Positions 18,829 to 28,232 of a DNA stretch of 64,000 nt are shown here, in pieces. Within the stretch, counting starts at the first letter, position 1. Every line of letters starts with the position of its first letter. The DNA is taken from the NCBI GenBank assembly GCA_947502595.1, contig CANNAM010000009.1, positions 62,001-126,000 on the forward strand, in the 5' to 3' direction. The notes below the pieces were generated by a model. The model was not told the origin of the DNA. It searched no databases and worked only from the letters and a program-made list of their open reading frames with translations. The DNA comes from an uncultured Marinicella sp. (lineage in GTDB: Bacteria; Pseudomonadota; Gammaproteobacteria; Xanthomonadales; Marinicellaceae). The position numbers were made by a program, and so were the translations under genes.

Positions 18829-20034
18829 TTATTTAAATTTTAAAACAAAATCCAAAAGTAAGCGGTCGTAATCCACCGGACTGTCTTGGTCTTTGTAGCG
18901 CTCATTGCTGTAATAGGTGAAGGCCAATGAGGTATTTTTGTACAAGCCATAACCACCGCTAAGGATGTGGCCTTTGGCATCTGGTGTACCACCTCCAAAG
19001 CTGGAATCGTTGAGTGCACCAACCACAGCATCGGCATCAATATCCATAAAGGCGTAACCTAATTTCCATGTCCCAGGGCCGCTGACTTTGCCCCACTGAG
19101 CACCCCAGGCATAACCGCTGTTCAGGTCATCGGCTGCGGTGTTTTCAACATAACTGGCAAACACAGTAAAAGGCTTTTCAGCCACTAGAGTGGCATATTC
19201 CAATGAGCCTTCAAATAAATTGTAATCATGGATTAACCGACCAGAGGTGTCTACAGAAGCAGCACGGGGTTTGCCATCATAAATTGGCAGGTTGCCTTGA
19301 AGGTTGCGGTAATCATAATAGCTGATGCCGGCGGTTAACTCACCACGGCCCAGTGCCATGCCTTTATTCAATTGACCACCAAATAACAAGATGTCATCAC
19401 CTCCGCTGAATTCCTCAACAGCGTAAGCGATTAAATTCCCTTGCCAGTTATTTAAGTCAAGTTTGAGGGCCATGCCTTCTGGGTTCACGTCATTGTCCCA
19501 AATCATTTGGTTGTTTCCGGCTTTGTAAGCTGGGTTGGCTATTTTTCCACCGCTTAAGGTCAGCGCATCAGACAGTTGGTAGTTGAAATATGCACGATCT
19601 AAACCGAAGTCTTTGGTGTTGAAACCACCATCAAAGGTTTGGTTGCCTGATGCGGGGTCATCGACACCAGTACCCAATCGCAGATACACATCAAGTCGGT
19701 CATTGATTTGCGCTTTAGCGGCCAAGCGCATGCGCATGCGGTGCCTGTTTCTGGTCACCTGTTGACGTTGGTCAATGTATTCTTGGCGGTACCTGAAATC
19801 GCCAGACAATTGGATGCGATTACTCCAAGGTTCTATGGCCGGTGTAGTTTCAACGGTTTTAACTGGGGTGTCTTGCTTGACTTCATGCTGCTTAGTCTTG
19901 GCTTCCAGTTGTTCAATTTTTTGGCTCAATAGTTTCAATTGTTCTTTGAGTAGCGCAATTTCATCTTGAGTTGAAGTGGCTCCAGCAGCAGCCATTGTGA
20001 ACAGCAGTGTGGTCGATAATATTTTATGTTTCAT
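18829..20034 (-). CDS. putative outer-membrane porin with N-terminal coiled coil
   Basis: 401 aa. Signal peptide MKHKILSTTLLFTMAAAGA, then a coiled coil (DEIALLKEQLKLLSQKIEQLEAKTKQHE, about 24-52) and a Pro/Thr linker. A beta-barrel of alternating strands starts at RIQLSGDFRYRQEYI, and the sequence ends in a strand with terminal Phe-Lys (LLLDFVLKFK). The Arg-rich RNRHRMRMRLAAKAQINDRLDVYLRLGTG resembles the Porin_5 (PF16930) family. The coiled coil may form a trimeric periplasmic stalk. Substrate unknown. Monocistronic, convergent with glnD. Confidence 0.8.
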   Translation of the reverse strand: MKHKILSTTLLFTMAAAGATSTQDEIALLKEQLKLLSQKIEQLEAKTKQHEVKQDTPVKTVETTPAIEPWSNRIQLSGDFRYRQEYIDQRQQVTRNRHRMRMRLAAKAQINDRLDVYLRLGTGVDDPASGNQTFDGGFNTKDFGLDRAYFNYQLSDALTLSGGKIANPAYKAGNNQMIWDNDVNPEGMALKLDLNNWQGNLIAYAVEEFSGGDDILLFGGQLNKGMALGRGELTAGISYYDYRNLQGNLPIYDGKPRAASVDTSGRLIHDYNLFEGSLEYATLVAEKPFTVFASYVENTAADDLNSGYAWGAQWGKVSGPGTWKLGYAFMDIDADAVVGALNDSSFGGGTPDAKGHILSGGYGLYKNTSLAFTYYSNERYKDQDSPVDYDRLLLDFVLKFK

Positions 20035-20125
20035 GTTGATGACTCTGTTATTGATAGTACAAGCAGCACAGTGAATAATTTTGGCGGTATGATATATGAG
20101 ACAAGCTGATATTTCATGCCAAACT

Positions 20126-21352
20126 TCAGCTTTTTTGTGCTGCCTGAGTCACCGTCCTTATATCAATTTTATTGTGTAAGGTGCGATGGACTGGACACTT
20201 GTCAGCAATCACCAGTAACTTGTTTATTTGCTCTTCACTGAGCTCACCGCTGAATTCAATCTGCCGATCAATCACGTCAATTTTGGGATTTTGTTCATCA
20301 CAAGCCAGACAGTCTGGCCCATGTTCGCGGCTGTGTGACAAGGTAACCGTAACATGTGTCATTGGCATTTTTTTTAGTTTGGCATACATGCGCAAAGTCA
20401 TCACGGTGCAGGCGCCTAGACCAGCAAGTAAATGTTGGTACGGGTCTGGCCCGGTGTTACGGCCACCAACCTTAACTGGTTCATCAGCAAGCCATTGGTG
20501 ACTGTCGGTTTGCACATCGCATTGAAACACTTTGTCAATTTCACTGACTCTGACATGACCTGCAGGTACTGAGACTTTTTCGGGCAATGACTCTGAGGGT
20601 GTGTCGATGAACTTTTCTGCCCAGGTGGCTATCACATTGGCGGCATAGGAGGCGTCTTTTTTATTGGTTAACAAATGGTTGGCATCGTCCAAACTGACAA
20701 AACTTTTGGGGTGTTTTGCGGCACTGTAGATTTTTTCAGCTTCATCAATAGATACCGTTGTGTCAATCGGCGAATGCATAACCAACAGTGCCTTTTTTAA
20801 ATTGCTGATGTGGTCAATTTCTTGTGAGTCTAGATCATCGATGAACTGTTTTTTGATTTTAAAGGGGCGTCCGGCCAGATTGACTTCCGCTTCGCCGTGT
20901 TGATCGATGGTGGGTAATTCGCAGGCAAATAATTGTTTGATGTGTGCAGCATCAAAAGGCGCGGCAATGGTAACCACTGCTCTGGCACAGGGAATTTTGG
21001 CTGCAGCTTTCAGTACCGCTGCACCGCCCAGTGAATGACCTATCAAGATACTCGGTGCGGTGAAATGCTGCTCTAAATAATTGGCAGCTGCAATCAAGTC
21101 CTCCACATTTGAACTGAAATTGGTGTTAGCAAAATCACCATCAGAATTGCCCAGACCGGTGAAATCAAAGCGAAACACTGCAAATCCCTGTTTAACCAAT
21201 GCTTTGCTTATGTGCGAAGCGGCAATGAAGTCTTTACCACAAGTAAAACAGTGGGCAAAAACCACCATGGTTTGGTTGCCTTTTTCTGGTTGTTCCAGCA
21301 ACCCTGATAGTTGGCCTTGGCTGCCTTCAAAAAAGATTTGTTGTTGAATCAT
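20126..21352 (-). CDS. alpha/beta hydrolase-OsmC fusion protein
   Basis: 408 aa, two domains. Residues 1-255 are an alpha/beta hydrolase: [15 protein letters not shown] after the first strand, [13 protein letters not shown], the nucleophile elbow GHSLGG, and a C-terminal DDANHLL with the catalytic His. Residues ~265-408 are an OsmC/Ohr-like domain with the two redox Cys environments ([17 protein letters not shown] and DKCPVHRTL). This fusion is a known family in Proteobacteria; peroxide or thiol chemistry is inferred from the OsmC part. I place the start at 21352 because GGAGG sits eight bases before it. The frame runs on to 21433 without a ribosome site. Divergent from the DUF2237 gene. Confidence 0.9.
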   Translation of the reverse strand: MIQQQIFFEGSQGQLSGLLEQPEKGNQTMVVFAHCFTCGKDFIAASHISKALVKQGFAVFRFDFTGLGNSDGDFANTNFSSNVEDLIAAANYLEQHFTAPSILIGHSLGGAAVLKAAAKIPCARAVVTIAAPFDAAHIKQLFACELPTIDQHGEAEVNLAGRPFKIKKQFIDDLDSQEIDHISNLKKALLVMHSPIDTTVSIDEAEKIYSAAKHPKSFVSLDDANHLLTNKKDASYAANVIATWAEKFIDTPSESLPEKVSVPAGHVRVSEIDKVFQCDVQTDSHQWLADEPVKVGGRNTGPDPYQHLLAGLGACTVMTLRMYAKLKKMPMTHVTVTLSHSREHGPDCLACDEQNPKIDVIDRQIEFSGELSEEQINKLLVIADKCPVHRTLHNKIDIRTVTQAAQKS

Positions 21353-21488
21353 AAAAAAGCCTCCGTTACTGTTAATTAAAGTTTGCCTGGTGTTTATGGT
21401 CATTTGGAGTTGGCAATTTATGTTGATTATCATAACGTATTTTCAGGCTTTTATGAGTTAAAATAATGGCATTTAAAGAGGACTCAAC

Positions 21489-21866
21489 ATGATTAAATTG
21501 GCCAGTATAAATGTTTATGATGAACCGTTGGAGCCATGTTGTGAGGCGCCAGTTACCGGCTTTTTTCGAGATGGTTGTTGTAATACAGCCGAAGAAGACT
21601 TAGGCATGCATACAGTGTGTGTGCTTTTAAGTGATGCGTTTTTGGCATTTTCCAAACGCATGGGCAATGATTTAAGCACGCCTCATCCTGAGCTTGACTT
21701 TCCAGGTCTTAAAGCCGGTGATCGATGGTGTTTATGTGCCGCACGTTGGTTACAAGCCTACCAAGCAGGTGTCGCACCGAAAGTGTATATCAGAAGCACC
21801 CACAAGCGCAGTTTGGAAATCATTGAGATTAAATTGCTTAAGTCCCATGCTGTTGATTTACAGTGA
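21489..21866 (+). CDS. DUF2237 family protein
   Basis: 125 aa soluble protein matching DUF2237 (PF09996). Conserved features visible: NVYDEPLEPCC, TGFFRDGCCNT, GMHTVCVLLSDAFLAFSK, GNDLSTPHPELDFPGLKAGDRWCLCAARW and APKVYIRSTH. It has seven cysteines, many in pairs, all within conserved segments. Function of the family is unknown. AGAGGA precedes the ATG. It is 47 bases upstream of the PycTM-like gene on the same strand and may be cotranscribed. Confidence 0.88.
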   Translation: MIKLASINVYDEPLEPCCEAPVTGFFRDGCCNTAEEDLGMHTVCVLLSDAFLAFSKRMGNDLSTPHPELDFPGLKAGDRWCLCAARWLQAYQAGVAPKVYIRSTHKRSLEIIEIKLLKSHAVDLQ

Positions 21867-21913
21867 TGGTTTGATTGAAGTAATCACTGAAAACTACAGT
21901 GTAAGGGGTTTAT

Positions 21914-22450
21914 ATGGTCAATTCTTCAAATAACTCGACAGCCAATGATGTGATTCAAACGCTGCGAACAGCGCACCAAAACCAAACTCAATTGAATTTG
22001 ATGGCTGACCAAAAGGCCAATATTTTAATTGGTACTTTGGTCTTGATGTTCACGGTGGTATTAACCCGTATTTTGGCCCTTGGTGAAGGTGAACAAACGG
22101 CTATGCTGGTATTGACGGTGTTTGTGTTGTTGGAATTGGTACCATTGGTTTTGACGGTGTTGGTTTTGATTCCAAAAAACATCAATGGCGACCAAAGCAA
22201 GTCCATCAGTGAAATCAGCAACCCACTGTTTTTTGGTTTTTTTACCCAGTATTCGCAACAACAGTACAGTCAATACATGCAAGATTTGATGGTGGATAAT
22301 AAGACTGCGCGTGAGCTGATCATTAATGACATATACCAAATAGGCAAAGTATTACAGTACAAATACCGATTGTTAAGATCGGCCTACATTTTTGCGTTGT
22401 TGGGTGTCATGGCTTCGGTGGTCACCGGCTTGGTATTGTTGTTGAAGTAA
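21914..22450 (+). CDS. PycTM-like (DUF5706) membrane protein without a nearby cyclase
   Basis: 178 aa. An N-terminal soluble helix ends in QLNLMADQKANILIGTLVLMFTVVLTRIL, the DUF5706/Pycsar effector signature (asp-x-lys-ala before a helix). The second transmembrane helix is at about 60-83 (AMLVLTVFVLLELVPLVLTVLVLI). It continues with NPLFFGFFTQYSQQQYSQYMQDLM, a helical region with the conserved LQYKYRLLRSAYIFALLGV, and a final helix to the C-terminus. In Pycsar anti-phage systems, PycTM is activated by cyclic nucleotides to damage the membrane. No pyrimidine cyclase or CBASS enzyme is present within this window, so this is an orphan homologue whose role is uncertain. Assignment rests on motif recognition. 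Confidence 0.65.
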   Translation: MVNSSNNSTANDVIQTLRTAHQNQTQLNLMADQKANILIGTLVLMFTVVLTRILALGEGEQTAMLVLTVFVLLELVPLVLTVLVLIPKNINGDQSKSISEISNPLFFGFFTQYSQQQYSQYMQDLMVDNKTARELIINDIYQIGKVLQYKYRLLRSAYIFALLGVMASVVTGLVLLLK

Positions 22451-22645
22451 ACTACGGTGAACGGGGCACCCATGCCTTGAAGGTCATAAAAAGGTGTTTT
22501 AAGTGTAAATTTTGTCAGTCACTGTACTTTATTGTGTTACTCAATAAGGCGCCTGAACTTTTTTTGAGAGCAAGATTTAATTACTGCGGCAAAATTAATT
22601 TCAACAGTCATAGGCTGAATATAATCAGTTATAATAATAGCTGAG

Positions 22646-24493
22646 ATGAAACGTGCGCTCCAAACTATGACAAACTGCCTGGCTTCTACTGAATTCTGTG
22701 ACGTAAAGATACAAGCAACTGGATTGCTAAAATTAGCTGTACTGTGCTTGCTGTTGTGGGTTTTGCCAAGTGCGGCAAATCCCCTCAATGTAGCCGAATC
22801 AATTGCTGAGTGCAAACAGCTTGAAGATCGAGATCCAGCAGCTGCCATTGTGTTAGGCAAAGATTTATTGGCTAAGATTGACCGTCAAAAAGAACCTTTT
22901 CACTTTGGTCATGTGCTTGGCTGTCTGGGCTGGTCTTATGCGAGCTTGAATGATCAGGAGGCGGCTCGAACTGCTGCATTGGATGCTGAGCAGTTAGTTG
23001 TTGATTTAGGCGAGGCCAGTATTGACAGCATTCAAATTGGCCGCCGCGCTGGCAGTATATTCCATCGTTTGGGCGACCGCATCAGTGCTGTGGAAAATTA
23101 TAATTTGGCCTTGCAACAGGCAGTGAAGCTGGAGGTGGTGTCTGAACAAATTGCTGGATTGGCTAATTTGGGGGTTTTAAATGCCGAGTTAAGAGAAGAA
23201 GAGCAAGCAATAGATAATTTTTATCAAGCGCTGAGGTTAATGAAGGAGGCAAAAGATTTCAAGTACCAGCCGCCCGTGCTGTTTAATTTGGCTGCTACAC
23301 TAGGTGGTAAAAAAAGGTTCAAAGAAGCCTTGAGCGTGTACCAACAAGTGGCGGCCATGATTGATGACCAATGGCCGCCGTTTCGGGTTTCGCAAACTTT
23401 CCATGGTTTAGCAGCCGCCCATTCAGAGTTGGGGCATTTGTCATTGGCCAGAGAATATGCTGAAAAAGGGTTGCAGCTGTTGATTGAAAATAATCATATA
23501 AACATAGCTTATTATCATTTAAAAAGTCTTTTGGCGAACATTTACGCCCAGCAAGGTGAGGCTGCATTAGCAACTGAATACGTCAACGAGGCTGCCGAAT
23601 ACTACCTAAATCCGCAACACAAAACTGAAATATTGGGCAGCACCCAGCCGTTGTTTTTAATGGCAGCAACATATGAGCGTTTGGGCTTATTAGCGCAAGC
23701 CATTCAAATGCATAAAGCTGGACAGGAATTTGAGCAGGAGCTGCAAGCAACGTTCAATAAGGAAGTGATGGTTCAAATGCAAGTCAGGTTGCAGGACAGC
23801 CAAGAACGAGAAGCGGTGGCTTTGTTAAAAAGTGAACGCATCAACAACCAAGCCAATAACCAAGTGAGGTTGGCTGAAATTGAGTACCAACGAAAAATGT
23901 GGTTGTTGGTGAGTGTGACTGCCTTGGTGATATTTTTGTTGTTCATGTTTTGGCAGCTTTTGGTCAACCGAAAATTGAAAAGAATGGCCAAGACCGATCC
24001 GTTAACTCAAACAGGTAACCGCCGGGCCATCATGGACTGGATGGCAGCCCATACCGTCCCTAACCAAGACCGTTGTCGTTTGTTGTGGTTGATCGATTTA
24101 GATAATTTTAAGTCGATCAACCAGCTGCATGACCATGATGTCGGAGACTTCTGCTTGCAGCGCATTGCTGACGCCTTGAGTGAATTGGTGAACAGTGATC
24201 GTGTACTGGGTCGATGGGGAGGTGAAGAATTTGTGCTGATTACTGATGATTTGGCGACAGGTCAACAAGATGAGTTCTCCCAATTATTATTGAACACCAT
24301 CAGACAAACTCAAATTAAAACCAATAAAGCCACAATCAGCCTCACCGCTTCAGTTGGGGTCAGTAAAGTCCATGATTCAAGTAATTCGGCCTGGACCAGG
24401 GCTTTGTACCAAGCTGATAAAGCGCTGTTCACTGCTAAAAGTCGTGGCCGAGATTGTGTGGTGTTTGCTGCCACTGATTGTCAAGTCGATTAA
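22646..24493 (+). CDS. TPR-containing diguanylate cyclase
   Basis: 615 aa. A signal/anchor helix (LLKLAVLCLLLWVLPSAA, about 27-45) is followed by a periplasmic TPR array (about 50-400, e.g. LANLGVLNAELREEEQAIDNFYQAL), a short coiled coil, a transmembrane helix (WLLVSVTALVIFLLFMFWQLLV, about 417-438) and a GGDEF domain. The latter has TDPLTQTGNRRAI at its start and the active site RWGGEEFVLI. The substrate Asp (LIDLDNFKSIN) is present. The product-inhibition RxxD motif five residues before GGEEF is absent (SDRVL instead). It should make c-di-GMP in response to an outside signal. A PilZ protein is encoded elsewhere in the window (36.6 kb). Confidence 0.92.
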   Translation: MKRALQTMTNCLASTEFCDVKIQATGLLKLAVLCLLLWVLPSAANPLNVAESIAECKQLEDRDPAAAIVLGKDLLAKIDRQKEPFHFGHVLGCLGWSYASLNDQEAARTAALDAEQLVVDLGEASIDSIQIGRRAGSIFHRLGDRISAVENYNLALQQAVKLEVVSEQIAGLANLGVLNAELREEEQAIDNFYQALRLMKEAKDFKYQPPVLFNLAATLGGKKRFKEALSVYQQVAAMIDDQWPPFRVSQTFHGLAAAHSELGHLSLAREYAEKGLQLLIENNHINIAYYHLKSLLANIYAQQGEAALATEYVNEAAEYYLNPQHKTEILGSTQPLFLMAATYERLGLLAQAIQMHKAGQEFEQELQATFNKEVMVQMQVRLQDSQEREAVALLKSERINNQANNQVRLAEIEYQRKMWLLVSVTALVIFLLFMFWQLLVNRKLKRMAKTDPLTQTGNRRAIMDWMAAHTVPNQDRCRLLWLIDLDNFKSINQLHDHDVGDFCLQRIADALSELVNSDRVLGRWGGEEFVLITDDLATGQQDEFSQLLLNTIRQTQIKTNKATISLTASVGVSKVHDSSNSAWTRALYQADKALFTAKSRGRDCVVFAATDCQVD

Positions 24494-24598
24494 ATACTGT
24501 TGCAGTAAGTTGATTTGCATAAATTCCGGCTTTGGTGGAACTTTGTTCGGCAGCTGCCAGTATAATTAAGTTTTTAACAAACTTTAGGTTGTTGCCCA

Positions 24599-25852
24599 AT
24601 GCCCACTTTAAATAACCGCAAGTTGTCATATGGTGAACTGATTGTTTTACTGGCCTTGATGACCTCTTTGGGGGCGCTGACCATCGATTTGCAGTTGCCT
24701 GCCATGCCGCTGATTTTACAGTCTTTTGGTTTAACCGATGCCAATCAACAGCAGTGGATGATTACCGCTTATATGTTTGGCTTTGCCGGCGCACAAATAT
24801 TCTACGGACCTATTTCAGACAGTTTTGGTAGAAAGCCGGTGTTGGTGTTTGGCTTGAGTGTCTATGTGTTGGCTTCGGTGGCTTGTTTAATGGCCGATTC
24901 ATACTGGCAGTTTCTACTGGCCAGGGGCATGCAGGGCATCGGTGCAGCAGCGGCAAGAATCATGGTTAATGCCATCACAAGAGACTTTTTTCAAGGCAAT
25001 GAAATGGCCAAAGTCACCTCTTTGGTGATGCTGATTTTTATTATGGTACCGGTGTTTGCGCCGGTATTGGGCAGTGGCTTGCTGCTGTTGGGTGAGTGGC
25101 ATTTAATCCTGTGGGTGTATGTGTGTTTTGGCTTGCTGGTGATGCTTTGGAGTCTTATCAGATTACCTGAATCACTGGCTGCTAAAAACAAAAAGCCACT
25201 GCGGTTGAAGCAGATAAAAGTGGCCTTCAAGCAAGTGATTTCAGAACCACTGTCCATGACATTTGCGGTGATCAGCGGGGTAATTTTTGCTGGTTTCATG
25301 GCTTACTTAAATGCCGCTGAACAAATATATTCACAGATTTATGATGCCAAACAACAATTCCCCTACCTGTTCGGTGGTATTGCCTTGTTTTTTGGCTTGG
25401 CCGCTTTTATCAACGCCAAAATCGTGATGCGCTTTGGCGCCATGAAAGTGACCTACTATGGCATGCTGGTGTTGTTACTGGCTAATATTGTGAGCTTTTC
25501 ATTGGTGATGGTTTTTGCTGGCATACCACCACTGTGGTTGTTTGTGCTGATGATGGCCAGCATCAATGTGTGCATTGGTTTGGCTTATGGAAATTTAATG
25601 GCCATTGCGATGCTGCCTCTGGGGCATATCGCTGGCATGGCTGCCTCAGTGATTGGCACCATCTCAACCATTTTGGCCGCCAGCATTGGCATTTTCATCT
25701 CACAACAACTTGAACAAACACTGACCCCCATCATGCTGGGATTTTTCATCACTTCATTGGTTGCATTTACCTTGGTGTATTACTTTCGTCATCACCCCAC
25801 TGAAGAACTGTCTGTAGAAATGTCGGAGTTAGATAAGACTCCAGTAAAATAA
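24599..25852 (+). CDS. Bcr/CflA-family multidrug MFS transporter
   Basis: 417 aa inner-membrane protein with 12 predicted helices. MFS motif A between helices 2 and 3 reads GPISDSFGRKPVL. Family signature QWMITAYMFGFAGAQIFYGP is in helix 2 and ARGMQGIGAAAARIM in helix 4. DLQLPAMPLILQSFGL in the first loop is typical of the Bcr/CflA drug-resistance group (H+ antiport efflux). Substrate cannot be told from sequence. It is a single gene with 106 bases to the preceding cyclase. Confidence 0.9.
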   Translation: MPTLNNRKLSYGELIVLLALMTSLGALTIDLQLPAMPLILQSFGLTDANQQQWMITAYMFGFAGAQIFYGPISDSFGRKPVLVFGLSVYVLASVACLMADSYWQFLLARGMQGIGAAAARIMVNAITRDFFQGNEMAKVTSLVMLIFIMVPVFAPVLGSGLLLLGEWHLILWVYVCFGLLVMLWSLIRLPESLAAKNKKPLRLKQIKVAFKQVISEPLSMTFAVISGVIFAGFMAYLNAAEQIYSQIYDAKQQFPYLFGGIALFFGLAAFINAKIVMRFGAMKVTYYGMLVLLLANIVSFSLVMVFAGIPPLWLFVLMMASINVCIGLAYGNLMAIAMLPLGHIAGMAASVIGTISTILAASIGIFISQQLEQTLTPIMLGFFITSLVAFTLVYYFRHHPTEELSVEMSELDKTPVK

Positions 25853-26143
25853 GAATTTAACCAAAGACGTGTCATTTATTAATGACTATTACTGGTAAAG
25901 GTATTGCATATGGGTTGTGTTCAATAGATATAAATACCTACAAAGTGGTAGTCACTTGATGTTGGTATATGTTCAATTATGTCCAAAGAATTTGTTGTCC
26001 AGGTTTACAAATCAATCATTTAAGTTTAACATAGAGAGTTGGCTGCTTAGGTCCCACCAGACAAAATATGCAGGTGGTTGCAGTGCACTTAGCAGCCAAA
26101 AAAGCGCTGTGCGTCTTAACTATTGTATGTAAGGAGAATGACC

Positions 26144-27088
26144 ATGAAAAAACTGATGATGATTATTTTATGTGGTTTGCAGCTCAGTGTAGTTGTGGCA
26201 CAGCCAGGGCCCACAGTAGAATGTTATAACTGTGATGGTACAATCAATAAACCTTATCCAGTCAGTGGTAACTGGTACAATCGAGAACAGTCAGGTTCTG
26301 GCTACATCATGGACATCCAGAATGGCTTTTTGTCAGGGTTTTATTTTGGTTATGATGGACAGGGACAACAAAAATGGTTGAACTTCCAAGGACCATTAAT
26401 TCCTGGCGAGGCTGATAGTGATGTGCTATGGCAACTAGAAACCAAGTTCATCACATTCAGCGACGGTAATGCCATTAATCAGGATTATCAGTCACCCACC
26501 GCCGAGGAAACCACTGATGAAATTAAAATTGAGTTTATCTTTAAGCATTATGCGCGGGTATCGGTGAATGGCCAGGCGATACAAAATATTCAGCCACTGG
26601 TTTACGGCGTGCCGACCCAGCAGGAGTTCACAGAGTCCAAGTTACAGTTTCCAGATTTAACTGGCTTATGGACCTTCGTTTATAAAAGGAATTTCCCTGA
26701 TGTGATCACCCAGGAATCTTTGTATTTCAGTGATATTTATGCTATCTGGAAAACGGTAGATGAAATAGATGAGGATGGAACGAAAACAGTAGTATATGGT
26801 ATTGATAAAATTTATCACTATCCACCTTATGAGATACTGGTCATTGGTGATTTAGAATGTAGTAATCCGCTTAATCCAGACAATGGAAAACGACAAGTAG
26901 TCTGTATATTAGAAGGGTTTCCCTCTTGGCCACTGGGAGGAGGCGTTTACAGGGATCAAGAAATGATTGTACCCATAGGCGATTTAGGTGCTTTCAGCTT
27001 CTCGGCAGAATTCAAAGAACCGGGGTTTGAAGAAACCGGGCTCACTTTGGAAGCCACCCGAGTTAACTTTCTGGGCATGGATGAATAG
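26144..27088 (+). CDS. exported protein of unknown function, tandem paralogue 1
   Basis: 314 aa with signal peptide MKKLMMIILCGLQLSVVVA. Just after it is a two-Cys segment (VECYNCDGTINKPYPV). Next comes a conserved region, SGNWYNREQSGSGYIMDIQNG..LSGFYFGYDGQGQQKWLNFQGPL, that looks beta-rich and resembles the short "SGNWYNPDQSGHGF" repeat found in many secreted proteins of marine Gammaproteobacteria. Then ends in FLGMDE. No catalytic motif recognised. The ATG at 26144 has AGGAG seven bases upstream; an upstream ATG at 26138 is too close to it. The next gene is a close copy. Probably extracellular or periplasmic. Confidence 0.75.
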   Translation: MKKLMMIILCGLQLSVVVAQPGPTVECYNCDGTINKPYPVSGNWYNREQSGSGYIMDIQNGFLSGFYFGYDGQGQQKWLNFQGPLIPGEADSDVLWQLETKFITFSDGNAINQDYQSPTAEETTDEIKIEFIFKHYARVSVNGQAIQNIQPLVYGVPTQQEFTESKLQFPDLTGLWTFVYKRNFPDVITQESLYFSDIYAIWKTVDEIDEDGTKTVVYGIDKIYHYPPYEILVIGDLECSNPLNPDNGKRQVVCILEGFPSWPLGGGVYRDQEMIVPIGDLGAFSFSAEFKEPGFEETGLTLEATRVNFLGMDE

Positions 27089-27137
27089 TTTATTTGTAAA
27101 CAGCAGTGCTTTACGTTTATTGCATAGGAGAATGACC

Positions 27138-28079
27138 ATGAAAAAACTGATGATGATTATTTTGTGTTGTTTACAGCTCAGTGCTGTTATGGCACAACCA
27201 GGCCCCACAGTGGCATGTTTTAATTGTGATGATACAATCAATAAGCCTTATCCAGTGAGCGGTAATTGGTACAACCGAGAACAGTCAGGTTCAGGTTACA
27301 TCATGGACATCCAGAACGGCTTTTTGTCCGGGTTTTATTTTGGTTATGATGAACAAGGACAACAAAAGTGGTTGAATTTTCAAGGGCCGTTGGTGCCTGG
27401 CGAAGCTGATGGTGATGTGCTGTGGCGGTTACAAACCAAATTCATCACATTCAGCGACGGTAATGCCATCAATCAGGATTATCATTCACCGACTGCCGAG
27501 GAAACCACTGATGAAATTAAAATTGAGTTTATCTTTAAACATTATGCACGGGTATCGGTGAATGGCCAGGCGGTACAAAATATTCAGCCACTGGTTTACG
27601 GCGTGCCGACCCAGCAGGAGTTCACAGAGTCCAAGCTACAGTTTCCAGATTTAACTGGCTTATGGACCTTCGTTTATAAAAGGAATTTCCCTGATGTGAT
27701 CACCCAAGAATCTTTGTATTTCAGTGATATTTATGCTTTACAAAGATATCCAGACACAATTGATGAAAATGGCACCAAAACCGTTAGATTTGGTATTGAT
27801 AAACTTTATCATTACCCACCTTTTGAGATTTTAGGCATTGGCGGTTTAGAGTGTAGTAATCCAATGAATCAAGAAACTGGAAATAGACAAGTAATCTGCA
27901 TCTTAAGGAATTTTCCGTGGTGGGCATTGGGCAATGATTACATAGATCAAGAAATGATTGTTCCTATAGGCGATTTAGGTGCTTTTAGCTTCACTGCAGA
28001 ATTCAAAGAACCGGGATTTGCAGAAACCGGGTTCACTTTGGAAGCCACCAGGGTCAATTTTTTAGGCATGGATGAATAG
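27138..28079 (+). CDS. exported protein of unknown function, tandem paralogue 2
   Basis: 313 aa copy of the preceding gene, 49 bases downstream of its stop and with the same GGAGAATGACC ribosome region. The signal peptide MKKLMMIILCCLQLSAVMA and the body match nearly throughout. The middle (from about 27310 to 27734) is almost identical at DNA level. The part from about 27738 to 27990 is clearly more divergent (ALQRYPDTIDENGTK versus AIWKTVDEIDEDGTK). A longer frame starting at 26988 overlaps gene 1 and is not used. A tandem duplication with later partial homogenisation is the simplest reading. Confidence 0.75.
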   Translation: MKKLMMIILCCLQLSAVMAQPGPTVACFNCDDTINKPYPVSGNWYNREQSGSGYIMDIQNGFLSGFYFGYDEQGQQKWLNFQGPLVPGEADGDVLWRLQTKFITFSDGNAINQDYHSPTAEETTDEIKIEFIFKHYARVSVNGQAVQNIQPLVYGVPTQQEFTESKLQFPDLTGLWTFVYKRNFPDVITQESLYFSDIYALQRYPDTIDENGTKTVRFGIDKLYHYPPFEILGIGGLECSNPMNQETGNRQVICILRNFPWWALGNDYIDQEMIVPIGDLGAFSFTAEFKEPGFAETGFTLEATRVNFLGMDE

Positions 28080-28232
28080 ATTAGAATCACAGTGAACTTA
28101 GCTGGTTACTTTCAGTTTTGGTTTTGGGTTCAGGTACTTAATTTTTATACTGGAGCTGGTTTGCATGATTTGCACTGAGGTCCTCGGACTGCAAAGGTAA
28201 GGCCAACCAGCTTCACTTGCTACATACATCAT

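Noticed and set aside
21353-21433. 27-residue extension of the hydrolase-OsmC protein
   Set aside because: GGAGG lies just before the ATG at 21352; the extension has no such signal and no family match.
26123-26143. Upstream start of the first tandem paralogue
   Set aside because: The AGGAG at 26132-26136 is spaced correctly only for the ATG at 26144.
26988-27137. Extended start of the second tandem paralogue
   Set aside because: It overlaps the first gene and lacks a ribosome site, while the ATG at 27138 has a GGAG site and begins the signal peptide.
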